From Plastoroseomonas arctica (GTDB taxonomy: Bacteria; Pseudomonadota; Alphaproteobacteria; Acetobacterales; Acetobacteraceae), in NCBI RefSeq assembly GCF_018128965.1, contig NZ_JAAEDH010000003.1, positions 165,321-229,320 of the forward strand: a stretch of DNA of 64,000 bases, written 5' to 3'. A model generated the notes under the pieces. It did no database searches, was not told the DNA's origin, and saw nothing but the letters and a program-made list of their open reading frames with translations. The translations under genes and the position numbers were made by a program. Below, in pieces: positions 1 to 10,571 of the stretch (position 1 is the stretch's first letter; every line of letters begins with the position of its first letter).

Positions 1-1
1 C

Positions 2-1027
2 AATGGTGCGGCGAAACCCGCGGCCCCCGCCGCGGCTGCCCCGGTGCCGGCGAAGACCGAGCCGGTGCGGGCGCCCTCGGGTCCCGTCGCGGTTCCGGGC
101 GGCCCCTCGCCGCGCGCCGAGGCGGCACCCACCTCCGCCGCACCGGCGCATGCGCCGTTGCCCGCCGCCGCCAAGATGATGGCCGACAACAACGTCAACG
201 CCGAGCAGGTCGGCCAGGGCTCCGCCAAGGATGGCCGTATCGCCAAGGGCGATGTCGCCGCCTTCCTTGCGCGCCCGGCCGCTCCCGCCGGCGCCCCGGT
301 CGCCGCGAAGGCGCCGCGCGCCCTGGAGAATGGCGAGGAGCGGGTGAAGATGACGCGCCTGCGCGCGACCATCGCGCGCCGCCTGAAGGAGGCCCAGAAC
401 ACCGCCGCCATGCTCACCACCTTCAACGAGGTGGATATGGGCGCTGCGATGGCGCTGCGCACCGAATACAAGGAGGTGTTCGAGAAGAAGCACGGCGTGA
501 AGCTCGGCTTCATGTCCTTCTTCGTGAAGGCCTGCGTGGCAGCACTCCAGGAATTCCCCGCCGTGAACGCCGAGATCGACGGCGACGACGTGGTCTACAA
601 GCACTTCATCCACATGGGCATCGCGGTGGGTGGGCCCTCCGGCCTGGTCGTGCCCGTGCTCAAGAACGCGCAGGACCTCAGCTTCGCGGGCATCGAGAAG
701 ACCATCGGCGCCTATGGCAAGAAGGCGCGCGACGGCGGGCTGAAGCTCGAGGACCTGTCGGGCGGCAGCTTCACCATCACCAATGGCGGCATCTACGGGT
801 CGCTCATGTCCACGCCGATCCTGAACCCGCCGCAGTCTGGCATCCTGGGCATGCACAAGATCCAGGACCGCGCGATGGTGGTCGGCGGCAAGATCGAAAT
901 CCGCCCGATGATGTACCTCGCACTCAGCTACGACCACCGCATCGTCGACGGCAAGGAGGCGGTGAGCTTCCTGGTGCGCGTGAAGGAAAGCATCGAGGAT
1001 CCGCGCCGGCTGATGCTGGACCTCTAA
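2..1027 (+). CDS. sucB: Dihydrolipoamide succinyltransferase, E2 of 2-oxoglutarate dehydrogenase (5' truncated)
   Basis: Transfers the succinyl group from the lipoyl arm to CoA in the cytoplasmic 2-oxoglutarate dehydrogenase complex of the TCA cycle. The frame is open to the left window edge, so the lipoyl domain and true start lie outside. What is visible is an Ala/Pro linker, a peripheral-subunit-binding domain ([10 protein letters not shown]...GRIAKGDV), a second linker, and the catalytic domain. The catalytic domain has the TTFNEVDM stretch typical of SucB rather than pyruvate dehydrogenase E2, and the active-site SYDHRIVDG motif near the C-terminus. The C-terminal end LMLDL is as expected. 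An in-frame GTG at 44 lies inside the linker and is not a start. kgtP follows on the same strand and lpdA (E3) lies 3.7 kb downstream, so the complex genes are interrupted. Confidence 0.96.
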   Translation, partial: NGAAKPAAPAAAAPVPAKTEPVRAPSGPVAVPGGPSPRAEAAPTSAAPAHAPLPAAAKMMADNNVNAEQVGQGSAKDGRIAKGDVAAFLARPAAPAGAPVAAKAPRALENGEERVKMTRLRATIARRLKEAQNTAAMLTTFNEVDMGAAMALRTEYKEVFEKKHGVKLGFMSFFVKACVAALQEFPAVNAEIDGDDVVYKHFIHMGIAVGGPSGLVVPVLKNAQDLSFAGIEKTIGAYGKKARDGGLKLEDLSGGSFTITNGGIYGSLMSTPILNPPQSGILGMHKIQDRAMVVGGKIEIRPMMYLALSYDHRIVDGKEAVSFLVRVKESIEDPRRLMLDL

Positions 1028-1034
1028 GCGGCGG

Positions 1035-1065
1035 CGAGGCCGGGGGATGCATTCCCCCGGCTCGA
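1035..1065 (+). terminator. Hairpin after sucB
   Basis: A strong stem (GCCGGGGGA pairing with TCCCCCGGC, extended outward by CGAG/CTCG with one bulged G) starts 8 nt after the sucB stop. No T-run follows. It could be a weak terminator or a 3'-end protector separating sucB from kgtP. It resembles the dispersed element described elsewhere in its G/C run but lacks the NGAA loop and T-rich tail. Confidence 0.4.
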
Positions 1066-1123
1066 TCGTCGGGCAGCCGTATGCGCGCTCGTGCGTTGAT
1101 TTGTCAGCCACGGGAGAACCAGC

Positions 1124-2440
1124 ATGTCCAGCATCGCCGATGCCAGTGCCATCAGCGGCGAGCACGAAACCCGGCGGCGGGTGGTGGCGATCGTCGCCAG
1201 CTCCTCGGGCAATCTCGTCGAGTGGTATGATTTCTACGTCTACTCCTTCTTCTCGCTGTATTTTGCGCATGCGTTTTTCCCAGCCTCAGATCCCACGGTG
1301 CAGCTGCTCAGCGCAGCGGGGGTCTTCGCGGCGGGGTTCCTGATGCGCCCGATCGGCGGGTGGCTGTTCGGCATGCTCGCGGATCGGCGCGGGCGCAAAT
1401 TTTCCATGATGCTCTCGGTGCTGATGATGTGCGGGGGCTCGCTCATGATCGCCGTGCTGCCGACCTATGACAGCATCGGCATCGCCGCACCCGCGTTGCT
1501 GCTGCTGGCGCGGCTGCTGCAGGGGCTGTCGGTCGGCGGAGAATACGGCACCTCCGCCACCTACATGAGCGAGGTGGCCGGCAGCCATAATCGCGGCTTC
1601 TTCTCGTCCTTCCAGTACGTGACGCTGATCGGCGGGCAGTTGCTGGCGGTGTTGGTGGCCGTGGCGCTGGAGCAGAGCGTGGGCGAGCAGGCGCTGCGCG
1701 ACTGGGCCTGGCGCATTCCCTTCCTCATTGGCGCCGCGGCCGCTTTGGTGGCGTTGTTCCTGCGCCGCAGCCTGCACGAGACGGGCGATGCGACCACGCT
1801 GGCGCGCAAGGATGCGGGGACGCTGCGTGCGCTGATCGCGCATCCGCGTTCGGTGCTGGTGACACTGGGCATCACAGCCGGCGGCAGCCTGATCTTCTAT
1901 ACGTTCACCACCTACATGCAGAAGTATTTGGTCAACACGGTCGGCTATCCGGCCAAGCAGGCCAGCGTGATGATGCTGGTTGCGCTGTTCGTCTACATGC
2001 TGATGCAGCCGCTGTTCGGCGCGCTGTCGGACCGCATCGGCCGGCGGCCGCAGATGCTGGCCTTCGGCGTGCTGGGCACGCTGGCGGTGCTGCCGCTGAT
2101 GACGGCGATTTCGGGCAGCGGCGGCCAGCCGGTTCTCAGCGTCTGCCTGGTGCTGGCAGCGCTGGCGATCGTGAGCCTCTACACCTCGATCAGCGGCGTG
2201 GTGAAGGCGGAACTCTTCCCCGCCCAGGTGCGGGCGTTGGGCGTGGGGTTCTGCTACGCGATCGCGAACGCGATGTTCGGCGGCACCGCCGAATATGTCG
2301 GCCTGAACTTCAAGGCGCATGGGATCGAGAGCGGCTTCTACTGGTACGTGGCGGCGATGATGGCGATCGTGCTGGTGGCCACGATCGCGATGCCTGATCC
2401 GCGCAGGTTGGGGCATATGGAAGCAGCGCCGCCCCGGTAG
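1124..2440 (+). CDS. kgtP: 2-oxoglutarate:H+ symporter, MHS family (MFS)
   Basis: Imports 2-oxoglutarate with protons across the inner membrane. The 438-residue protein follows E. coli KgtP closely by eye over its whole length: [16 protein letters not shown] at about 27-42, [32 protein letters not shown], the [14 protein letters not shown] block, and the [14 protein letters not shown] motif late in the protein. Twelve hydrophobic segments are expected. The ATG is preceded by GGGAG at a good distance. It sits between the E2 and E3 genes of 2-oxoglutarate dehydrogenase, which fits import of that enzyme's substrate. It ends at a copy of the dispersed hairpin element. Close MHS relatives for shikimate or proline are less likely given the near-continuous match. 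Confidence 0.93.
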   Translation: MSSIADASAISGEHETRRRVVAIVASSSGNLVEWYDFYVYSFFSLYFAHAFFPASDPTVQLLSAAGVFAAGFLMRPIGGWLFGMLADRRGRKFSMMLSVLMMCGGSLMIAVLPTYDSIGIAAPALLLLARLLQGLSVGGEYGTSATYMSEVAGSHNRGFFSSFQYVTLIGGQLLAVLVAVALEQSVGEQALRDWAWRIPFLIGAAAALVALFLRRSLHETGDATTLARKDAGTLRALIAHPRSVLVTLGITAGGSLIFYTFTTYMQKYLVNTVGYPAKQASVMMLVALFVYMLMQPLFGALSDRIGRRPQMLAFGVLGTLAVLPLMTAISGSGGQPVLSVCLVLAALAIVSLYTSISGVVKAELFPAQVRALGVGFCYAIANAMFGGTAEYVGLNFKAHGIESGFYWYVAAMMAIVLVATIAMPDPRRLGHMEAAPPR

Positions 2441-2445
2441 AAAAG

Positions 2446-2492
2446 CATGGGGGAAATGAATTTCCCCAAAGCCCCATTCTTTCTTTTTTATC
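2446..2492 (+). repeat. Dispersed palindromic 3'-end element, copy 1
   Basis: Begins 5-8 nt after the kgtP stop. The stem is GGGGAAA / TTTCCCC with a TGAA loop (2450-2467), followed by the tail GCCCCATTCTTTCTTTTTTA. It is oriented as a terminator for kgtP and mirrored by copy 2 about 90 bp away. Confidence 0.85.
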
Positions 2493-2560
2493 GTTGGGAA
2501 TGCCGCGCGGACGACGTTGATCTGGCATGAGTGTGCCACTTGCGAACGGCCACCAAGGAA

Positions 2561-2602
2561 TCAAAAATCAAAGAATGCGTCTGGGGAAATTCTTTTCCCC
2601 AG
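2561..2602 (-). repeat. Dispersed palindromic 3'-end element, copy 2
   Basis: On the minus strand a perfect 9-bp stem, CTGGGGAAA / TTTCCCCAG, encloses an AGAA loop, followed by ACGCATTCTTTGATTTTTGA. It lies 6 nt after the stop of the leftward Bug receptor gene and faces copy 1, so each of the two convergent genes has its own element. Confidence 0.85.
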
Positions 2603-2608
2603 CCTTTC

Positions 2609-3571
2609 TCAGTCGATGCTGAGGTTCAGTCGCGCCACCCATTCCCGCTCATACGCCACCCTCTCTACCACGAAGGCCAAGTACTCCGCTGGCCCGAGAT
2701 ACTCGCGCGGCATGTCCCAGCGCCGCACGATCGCCTGCGCGCTCTCATCCTCCCAGGCTTTCTTGAAGCTGCGGTGGAGGATATCCACGACCTCCGGCGC
2801 CATGCCCTTGGGTCCTGCGACGCCATAGGGCGAGGTCACCACCATGTCGTGCCCCAGCTCGCGCAGCGTCGGGGCGTTGGGGAAGCCGCCCAGCCGGTCT
2901 CGCGTCCAGACGCTGAGCAGGCGGAACTCGCCGCTTTCCACCTGCGGGCGCCAGGATTGCGCGTCCGCGACCATGTCGATCTGACGGCCGAGCAGTGCGG
3001 TCACGCCTTCCTGCGCGCCGCGAAACGGCACGTGCAGCATCTCCGCGCCGACGCGGCGCAGCAGGTCCTCCATCGCGATGTGGTTCGAGGTTGCGATGCC
3101 GCTGGTCGAATAGGTCATCCGGCCGGGGTTGCGCTTCGCGGCTTCGAAGAATTCGGCCAGCGTCCGGTGCGGGCTGTCGGCGCGCACCACCGTACCGAAG
3201 GTGAAGCCGGAGAACTGCATGATGTAGGTGAAGTCGGCCACCGGGTCCCAGCTCGGCTGCCGGGTCAGGAAGGGGTGGCGCAGGATGGACAGATGCTGGT
3301 GCGCCAGCGTGTAGCCGTCGGGCCTCGCCTGCTGCACTAAGAACTGCGCCGCCATGGTGCCGCGCGCGCCCGGCCGGTTCTCGCTGACGATCGGCTGGCC
3401 GAGGTCGCGTCCCACCACCTCGAACATGGTGCGCTGGAGCGCGTCGAGCGAGCCGCCCGGCGGCCAGGGCGTGAGGAAGCGGATCGGCCGGTCGGGAAAG
3501 CGTGGCTGGGCGAGGGCGGGCGTCGCCAGCGCCAAGCCGGCCAAAGCCGCACGGCGGGTGAAGACTGCCAT
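2609..3571 (-). CDS. Bug/TctC-family tripartite tricarboxylate receptor (periplasmic binding protein)
   Basis: Periplasmic solute-binding protein of the Bug family, expected to bind a carboxylate. An N-terminal signal with twin Arg (TRRAALAGLALATPALA) is followed by the family start FPDRPIRFLTPWPPGGSLD, the ENRPGARGTMAAQ segment and a conserved HVPFRGAQEGVTALLG block. Length is about 320 residues, normal for the family. The ATG at 3571 has GGAG 8 nt upstream; a GTG at 3580 overlapping the previous stop is an alternative. It is a close paralogue of the upstream gene at 3577-4557 and almost certainly cotranscribed with it. No TctA/TctB membrane genes are present, so the ligand and partner are unknown. 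Confidence 0.9.
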   Translation of the reverse strand: MAVFTRRAALAGLALATPALAQPRFPDRPIRFLTPWPPGGSLDALQRTMFEVVGRDLGQPIVSENRPGARGTMAAQFLVQQARPDGYTLAHQHLSILRHPFLTRQPSWDPVADFTYIMQFSGFTFGTVVRADSPHRTLAEFFEAAKRNPGRMTYSTSGIATSNHIAMEDLLRRVGAEMLHVPFRGAQEGVTALLGRQIDMVADAQSWRPQVESGEFRLLSVWTRDRLGGFPNAPTLRELGHDMVVTSPYGVAGPKGMAPEVVDILHRSFKKAWEDESAQAIVRRWDMPREYLGPAEYLAFVVERVAYEREWVARLNLSID

Positions 3572-3576
3572 CCCCC

Positions 3577-4557
3577 TCACTCCATCCGCAGCCCGAGGCG
3601 CTGCACCATCGCCTGTTCATAGGCGACGCGCTGCACCACGAAATCGCGGTAGGCCTCGGTGTCGAGATAGACGAGCGGCATGTCGAACTGCGCTCGCACC
3701 GCCGCGTTCTGCGGGTCGAACAGCGCCTCTTTCATGGCATCGTGCAGCACGCGCACGACGCCAGGGTCCATCCGCGGCGGACCCGAAATGCCGTAGGGCG
3801 AATTCACCACGATATCGATGCCGAGCTCCTTCAGCGTCGGCACGTTGGGGAAGCGCGCGGCGCGCTCGGCCGACCACACGCAAAGGAGGCGCATCGACCC
3901 CGCCTCCACCTGCGGCGCCCAGGTCGAGCTGTCCGCGATGGAATCCACATTGCCCCCCAACACGGCCGTCACCCCCTCATTGGCGCCGCGGAAAGGCACA
4001 TGAACAAACTCCACGCCCAGACGCTGCGCGATATCCTCCATCGCAATGTGGTTCGTGGTCGCGATGCCGCTGGTCGAGAAGGTGAGCCGGCCGGGATTGG
4101 CGCGCGCGAAGGCGATGTAGTCCGCCCAGGTGCGGTGCGGGCTGTCGGCGCGCACCGCCACGCCGAACAACCAACCGGTCATGCCGATGATGTGCGTGAA
4201 GTCGTTGACCGGGTCCCATTGCGGCGTGCGCACCAGGAAGGGCCGGCGCAGGACCGAGAGGTGCATCTGGCCGACCGTGTAGCCATCCGGCCGCGCCTCG
4301 CGTGCGAGGTGCAGCGCGTGCAGCGTGCCGCCGGCGCCGGAGCGGTTGTCGACCAGCATCGGCTGGCCCAGCTTGCGCGAACAGATCTCCGCGACGCCAC
4401 GCAGCTGGGAATCCGCCGACCCGCCCGGGGGCCAGGGCACGATCAGCCGAATGGGGCGTTCGGGAAACCGCGGCTGCGCGATGGCGGGCATAGCCAGCGC
4501 GGCCGCGCCCAACGCGAGGGCAGCGCGCCGGCCGAGACCGGGCGAGATGGGATCCAT
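3577..4557 (-). CDS. Bug/TctC-family tripartite tricarboxylate receptor
   Basis: Second member of a tandem pair of Bug-type periplasmic receptors. GRRAALALGAAALAMPAIAQ is a twin-Arg-like signal peptide. FPERPIRLIVPWPPGGSAD, DNRSGAGGTLHAL, and the stretch GRLTFSTSGIATTNHIAMED are shared almost word for word with the downstream paralogue, indicating a local duplication. The start at ATG 4557 is set by GGAGG six bases upstream; longer starts would add residues before the signal. It lies between kgtP and lpdA on the opposite strand. A carboxylate ligand, perhaps a TCA intermediate given the neighbours, is inference. Confidence 0.9.
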   Translation of the reverse strand: MDPISPGLGRRAALALGAAALAMPAIAQPRFPERPIRLIVPWPPGGSADSQLRGVAEICSRKLGQPMLVDNRSGAGGTLHALHLAREARPDGYTVGQMHLSVLRRPFLVRTPQWDPVNDFTHIIGMTGWLFGVAVRADSPHRTWADYIAFARANPGRLTFSTSGIATTNHIAMEDIAQRLGVEFVHVPFRGANEGVTAVLGGNVDSIADSSTWAPQVEAGSMRLLCVWSAERAARFPNVPTLKELGIDIVVNSPYGISGPPRMDPGVVRVLHDAMKEALFDPQNAAVRAQFDMPLVYLDTEAYRDFVVQRVAYEQAMVQRLGLRME

Positions 4558-4708
4558 GGACATCCTCCAGCACATCGCCCCTTGCACGAGGCTTCTGCCG
4601 CCACCCTAGCAAGGCTGCCCCGCGGTTTGGAACAACTCCCTGGGGTTGCGCCCAGCGCCGTCCGGCGGCAGTTTCCCGCCCGAATTCCCTCCGTCAAAAA
4701 GGCTTCCC

Positions 4709-6103
<1,395 letters not shown>

Positions 6104-6116
6104 TCGCCCGCCCGGT

Positions 6117-8339
6117 TCAGGCCAGCTCGGGCAGGCGGTCGAGCATCTTGTCGAGCGTCATCGGGTAGTCGCGCAGTCGCACGCCGGTCGCGTTGTAGAT
6201 GCCGTTCGCGACCGCTGCGCCGACGCCGCAGATCCCGAGTTCACCGACACCCTTCGCCTTCATCGGCGAGGAGATCGGGTCCACCTCGTCGAGGAAGATG
6301 ACCTCCTGGTGCGGGATGTCGGCATGGACCGGCACCTCGTAGCCGGCGAGGTCGTGGTTGACGAAGAAGCCGTGGCGCTTGTCGACCGCCAGTTCCTCCA
6401 TCAGCGCCGCGCCCACGCCCATGGTCATCGCCCCGATCACCTGGCTGCGCGCCGATTTGGGGTTGAGGATGCGCCCCGCCGCGCAGACCGCGAGCATCCG
6501 CCGCACCCGGGTCTCGCCGGTCGCGACGTCCACCGCCACCTCCACGAAATGCCCCGCGAAGGTCGATTGCTGGAAGCGCTTGGCGAGGTCGCCGTATTCG
6601 ATGGTGTCCTCGCCGACGAGTCCGTCGGCACCCGCCGCCTCGCCAAGCGGCGCGCTGCGGTTGCCGCCGCGCACCACGCCATCGGCGAATTCCGCCTCGG
6701 CCGAGTTGAAGCCCAGGCGCTGCGCCACCGCCTCGCGCAGCTTCACGCAGGCGGCGTAGACGCCGGCGGTCGCGCTGTTGCCGCCCCACTGCCCGCCGGA
6801 GCCGGCAGAGACCGGGAAGCTCGAATCGCCCAGCCGTACCGTCACCTTGTCGAGGCCGACGCCCATCATCTCGGCCGCGGTCTGCGCGATGACGGTGTAG
6901 CTGCCGGTGCCGATATCGGTCATGTCGGTCTCGACCGTGACGCCGCCGCTCGCATCGAGCAACACCCGAGCGCCGGACTTCATCACCAGGTTGTTGCGGA
7001 AGCCCGCCGCCATGCCCATGCCGATCAGCCAGCGTCCCTCTCGGCGCGCGCCGGGTGTGGCGTTGCGCCTCGCCCAGCCGAACCGCTCGGCGCCCAGGCG
7101 GAGGCATTCGTTGAGCTGGCGCTGCGAGAAGCGCCGCGCCGGATCCTCGGGGTCGACCTGGGTGTCGTTCACGATGCGGAATTCCACCGGGTCCATGCCC
7201 AGCTTCTCGGCCATCTCGTCCATCGCGATCTCGAGCGCCATCAGTCCCGGCGCCTCGCCCGGCGCGCGCATGGCATTGCCCTCGGGCAGATCCATCACCG
7301 CGAGCCGCATCGCGGTCAGCCGGTTGGCGCCGGCGTAGAGCAACTTGGTCTGCATGACCGCCGTCTCCGCCTTGCCGCCTTCGAGATCGCCCGAGACGCT
7401 TTCATGGGCGATGGCGGTGATGCGCCCGTCGCTTCCGGCGCCGATGCGGATGCGCTGGATCGTCGCCGGACGGTGGGTGGTGTTGTTCGCGATCATGGGA
7501 CGGGTGAGCGCGACCTTCACGGGCCGCCTCGCCGCGCGCGAACCCAGCGCGGCGAGCACTGCATCGGCGCGCAGAAACAGCTTGCCGCCGAAGCCGCCGC
7601 CGATGAAGGGCGACTCGATGCGGACATTCCCAGGCTCGAGGCCCAGCGTCTTGGCCAGGTCGCGCTTGCCCCACGCGATCATCTGATTCGAGGTCCAGAC
7701 GGTGAGCTTGTCACCCTCCCACTGCGCGATGGAGGCGTGCGGCTCCATCATCGCGTGGCTCTCGTCGGGCGTGGTGTAGGTCGCGTCGAGCGTGACAGGC
7801 GCGGCCGCGAAGGCGCCCTCGAAATCGCCGACCCGGTCCTCCGGCGGCGGCGGGGGAGAGTCATCATCGCTCTCGGGCGCGGTCAGCTCGGCGTGCGGCA
7901 TCTCGGCCTCGAGGTCGTAGCGGCCGGGCGTGCGCGCATACTCCACCCGGATCATAGCGGAAGCGTCGCGCGCCTGCTCGAAGGTCTCGGCCACAACCAC
8001 CGCGATCGCCTGGTGGTAGTGCTGGATCTCGGGGCCGCCGAACAGCGAGGCGGTGTTGGTCTTGCCCTTCTCCAGCCGGGGCATGTCGAGCGTGGTGACG
8101 ATGGCGACCACGCCTGGCGCGGCGCGCGCCGCGCTTGTGTCCATCGCGGTCACGCGGCCCTTGGCGATGCCGGCGCCGAGCACCTGGCCATAGGCCTGGT
8201 TCGGTGCGACGTCATGCCGCTCATAGGCGTAGGGTGCGGTGCCGGTGGTCTTGCGCGGCCCGTCGATGCGGTCGACCGGCTTCCCTACGATCTTGAGCTG
8301 GTCGATCGGGTTGGTCGTGGCGGGTGTTTCGAACTTCAT
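6117..8339 (-). CDS. paoC: Periplasmic aldehyde oxidoreductase, molybdenum-binding subunit (PaoC/YagR type)
   Basis: Large subunit of a xanthine-oxidase-family hydroxylase that oxidises aldehydes to acids, binding the molybdenum cofactor. At 740 residues it is close to E. coli PaoC. Recognisable segments are the IVGKPVDRIDGPRKTTG start, SPFIGGGFGGKLFLR, APGEAPGLMALE, and a C-terminal KGVGELGICGVGAA that carries the catalytic Glu. A proline/aspartate patch (residues about 157-168) looks like a surface loop insert. It is the last gene of a three-gene leftward operon, starting 3 bp after the FAD subunit stop. No PaoD/XdhC-like cofactor-insertion chaperone is in the window. The aldehyde substrate cannot be read from sequence. 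Confidence 0.92.
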   Translation of the reverse strand: MKFETPATTNPIDQLKIVGKPVDRIDGPRKTTGTAPYAYERHDVAPNQAYGQVLGAGIAKGRVTAMDTSAARAAPGVVAIVTTLDMPRLEKGKTNTASLFGGPEIQHYHQAIAVVVAETFEQARDASAMIRVEYARTPGRYDLEAEMPHAELTAPESDDDSPPPPPEDRVGDFEGAFAAAPVTLDATYTTPDESHAMMEPHASIAQWEGDKLTVWTSNQMIAWGKRDLAKTLGLEPGNVRIESPFIGGGFGGKLFLRADAVLAALGSRAARRPVKVALTRPMIANNTTHRPATIQRIRIGAGSDGRITAIAHESVSGDLEGGKAETAVMQTKLLYAGANRLTAMRLAVMDLPEGNAMRAPGEAPGLMALEIAMDEMAEKLGMDPVEFRIVNDTQVDPEDPARRFSQRQLNECLRLGAERFGWARRNATPGARREGRWLIGMGMAAGFRNNLVMKSGARVLLDASGGVTVETDMTDIGTGSYTVIAQTAAEMMGVGLDKVTVRLGDSSFPVSAGSGGQWGGNSATAGVYAACVKLREAVAQRLGFNSAEAEFADGVVRGGNRSAPLGEAAGADGLVGEDTIEYGDLAKRFQQSTFAGHFVEVAVDVATGETRVRRMLAVCAAGRILNPKSARSQVIGAMTMGVGAALMEELAVDKRHGFFVNHDLAGYEVPVHADIPHQEVIFLDEVDPISSPMKAKGVGELGICGVGAAVANGIYNATGVRLRDYPMTLDKMLDRLPELA

Positions 8340-8342
8340 GGC

Positions 8343-9290
8343 TCAGCCCCTCGCATCGGCCAGGACGGAGGCGAGGGTGCGCTCCGCCAGGGTCACCTTG
8401 AACGCGTTCTCATGGGTCGGGCGCGCGCCCGACAGGATCGCGGCCATCGCCGGCTTCGCACCGCGCGGCAGCTCGCGCTCGGCCGCCTCCACGCGCCATG
8501 GCCGGTGTGCGACGCCGCCGAGTGCCACGCGCCCGCTGCCATCGGGCTGCACCACGGCAGCGACCGAGACCAGCGCGAATGCGTAGGAGGCCCGGTCGCG
8601 GACCTTCTTGTAGAAGTGCTTGCCCCCGAGCGGTGCGGGCAGCGTCACGCCGGTGATGAACTCGCCGGCCTCCAGCGCGGTCTCGACATGCGGCGTGTCG
8701 CCGGGCAGGCGGTGGAATTCGGCGATGGGGATGCGCCGCGTGGCACCATCGGCCTTGACCGTCTCAACCACGGCGTCGAGTGCGCGCATGGCGACGGCCA
8801 TGTCGCTCGGGTGCGTCGCGATGCAGGCTTCACTGGCGCCGATCACGGCGAGCTGGCGGGTAATGCCGCCGATCGCGGAACATCCGCTGCCGGGCTGGCG
8901 TTTGTTGCACGGCTGGTTGGTGTCGTAGAAATACGGGCAGCGCGTGCGCTGCAGCAGGTTGCCCGCCGTAGTCGCCTTGTTGCGCAGCTGCCCCGACGCG
9001 CCGGCGAGCAGGGCGCGCGACAGCACGGCGTAGTCGCGCCGTACGCGCGCATCAGCAGCCAGCTCGGTGTTGCGAACTAGCGCGCCGATGTGCAGCCCGC
9101 CTTCCGGCGTCGGCTCGATACGGTCCAGACCCAGGCCGTTCACGTCGATCAGATGCGTCGGCGTCTCGATCTGCAGCTTCATCAGGTCGATCAGGTTCGT
9201 CCCGCCGGCGATGAACCGCGCTCCCGGCTGGCGCGCGGCGGCGGCCGCCTCGCTAGGGTTACGGGCGCGCTCATAGGTGAAGGGCTTCAT
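8343..9290 (-). CDS. paoB: Periplasmic aldehyde oxidoreductase, FAD-binding subunit (PaoB/YagS type)
   Basis: Medium subunit carrying FAD, relaying electrons from the molybdenum site. The 315 residues match the PaoB length. [19 protein letters not shown] is the FAD-binding stretch. The segment [19 protein letters not shown] plus SGCSAIGG supplies Cys residues of the extra [4Fe-4S] cluster that sets PaoB apart from ordinary xanthine dehydrogenase FAD subunits. The start at 9290 forms an ATGA overlap with the stop of the iron-sulfur subunit, so the two are translationally coupled; longer reading upstream would run into that gene. Confidence 0.92.
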   Translation of the reverse strand: MKPFTYERARNPSEAAAAARQPGARFIAGGTNLIDLMKLQIETPTHLIDVNGLGLDRIEPTPEGGLHIGALVRNTELAADARVRRDYAVLSRALLAGASGQLRNKATTAGNLLQRTRCPYFYDTNQPCNKRQPGSGCSAIGGITRQLAVIGASEACIATHPSDMAVAMRALDAVVETVKADGATRRIPIAEFHRLPGDTPHVETALEAGEFITGVTLPAPLGGKHFYKKVRDRASYAFALVSVAAVVQPDGSGRVALGGVAHRPWRVEAAERELPRGAKPAMAAILSGARPTHENAFKVTLAERTLASVLADARG

Positions 9291-9937
9291 GCCTGCCTCC
9301 CGGCGACTTCGGTGATCGCGTCGACGATGTTGGAATAGGCGCCGCAGCGGCAGATGTTGCCGCTCATGCGCTCGCGGATTTCCTCGGGCGTGACCTGCGC
9401 GGTGGCGACGAGGTCGGCCGAGACATGGCTGGGGATGCCGGCCTTGATCTCGTCGAGCATCGCGACCGAGGCGCAAATCTGGCCCGGCGTGCAGTAGCCG
9501 CACTGGTACCCGTCATGCTTGACGAAGGCCGCCTGCATCGGGTGCAGATTGTCCGGCTGGCCGAGGCCCTCGATGGTCGTGACCGCCTCGCCTTCATGCA
9601 TCACCGCGAGGGTGAGGCAGGAGTAGATGCGCCGTCCCTCGACAATGACGGTGCAGGCGCCGCACTGGCCGTGGTCGCAGCCCTTCTTGCTGCCCGTCAG
9701 CTGCAGATGCTCGCGCAGGGCGTCGAGCAGCGTGGTGCGCGGGTCGAGCTCGAGCTCGCGCGCGGCGCCATTCACGCGCAGGGAGAATTTCGCCATCGCG
9801 GGGGCTCCGGGGCTGGGGGTTGCGATGGCGGCGGGCGCGGTTTGCGCGTCGACGGCGCCCGGCACAGTGGCCGCGGTCGTGGCGGCCGCGGCGACGAGCG
9901 CGCGACGCGATATCGTGGGATGGCCAGGTGAACGCAT
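9287..9937 (-). CDS. paoA: Periplasmic aldehyde oxidoreductase, [2Fe-2S] subunit with Tat signal (PaoA/YagT type)
   Basis: Small electron-transfer subunit. The N-terminus has a twin-arginine signal ([22 protein letters not shown]), which in PaoABC exports the folded complex to the periplasm. Two [2Fe-2S] centres are visible: the plant-type ferredoxin motif [12 protein letters not shown] with a later Cys ([10 protein letters not shown]), and the C-terminal pair QCGYCTPGQ and NICRCGAY. Extended runs such as [18 protein letters not shown] read nearly as in E. coli PaoA. The ATG at 9937 has AAGGA upstream and is first in the operon. No regulator adjoins it. Confidence 0.93.
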   Translation of the reverse strand: MRSPGHPTISRRALVAAAATTAATVPGAVDAQTAPAAIATPSPGAPAMAKFSLRVNGAARELELDPRTTLLDALREHLQLTGSKKGCDHGQCGACTVIVEGRRIYSCLTLAVMHEGEAVTTIEGLGQPDNLHPMQAAFVKHDGYQCGYCTPGQICASVAMLDEIKAGIPSHVSADLVATAQVTPEEIRERMSGNICRCGAYSNIVDAITEVAGRQA

Positions 9938-10090
9938 GGCATCCGATCCTTCTTGTCTGGGGGCGCGCCTCGATCGGGTGCGCGATGCCGCTGGTGGCCA
10001 GGCTCGCCTGGCAGGTGCCGGGGGAACGCCCCCGCCGGCGTCAGGTTGCGCCGCCGCGACGTGACGTGCGGGAGGAACGCAGGATGCGCC

Positions 10091-10486
10091 TCAGCGCCGG
10101 TAATCCGCGTCGCTCACCTTCTCCATCCAATCCACCGGCGAACCGTTCAGCTTCTCCTGGATGGCGATGTGGGACATCGCGGTGGTGGGCGTCGCGCCGT
10201 GCCAATGCTTCTCGCCGGGGGCGAACCAGACGACGTCGCCGGGGCGGATTTCCTCGACCGGCCCGCCCTCACGCTGCACCCAGCCGCAGCCCGTGGTGAC
10301 GAGCAGCGTCTGACCCAGGGGATGGGTGTGCCAGGCGGTGCGGGCGCCGGGTTCGAAGGTGACCAGCGCGCCGCCGACGCGCGCGGGGTCAGGCGGGCTG
10401 AACAGCGGGTCGATGCGCACCGTGCCGGTGAACCACTCGGCCGGTCCCTTGCCCGAGGCATGTGATCCTGCCCGCGTGATCTCCAT
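10091..10486 (-). CDS. Cupin protein related to (R)-selective hydroxynitrile lyases
   Basis: A 131-residue single-domain beta-barrel cupin. It shows [16 protein letters not shown], the metal-binding [11 protein letters not shown] motif (two His and a Gln) and the second-motif His in PGEKHWHGA, followed by AIQEKL. This pattern is that of the small Mn-dependent cupin hydroxynitrile lyases described from Granulicella and Acidobacterium and of many carboxymuconolactone-decarboxylase-associated cupins. The natural substrate in bacteria is generally unknown. ATG 10486 has GGAG seven bases upstream; the same frame runs further upstream across xerC but without a matching protein. It lies alone between paoA and xerC. 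Confidence 0.85.
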   Translation of the reverse strand: MEITRAGSHASGKGPAEWFTGTVRIDPLFSPPDPARVGGALVTFEPGARTAWHTHPLGQTLLVTTGCGWVQREGGPVEEIRPGDVVWFAPGEKHWHGATPTTAMSHIAIQEKLNGSPVDWMEKVSDADYRR

Positions 10487-10571
10487 CGCCGCTCTCCTCG
10501 CGTGTACGCCACGAGAGATGGGGCCGGGCCTGCCGAGGATCAGGCGTGACAGCGCGGATGTGAGGTGGGCG

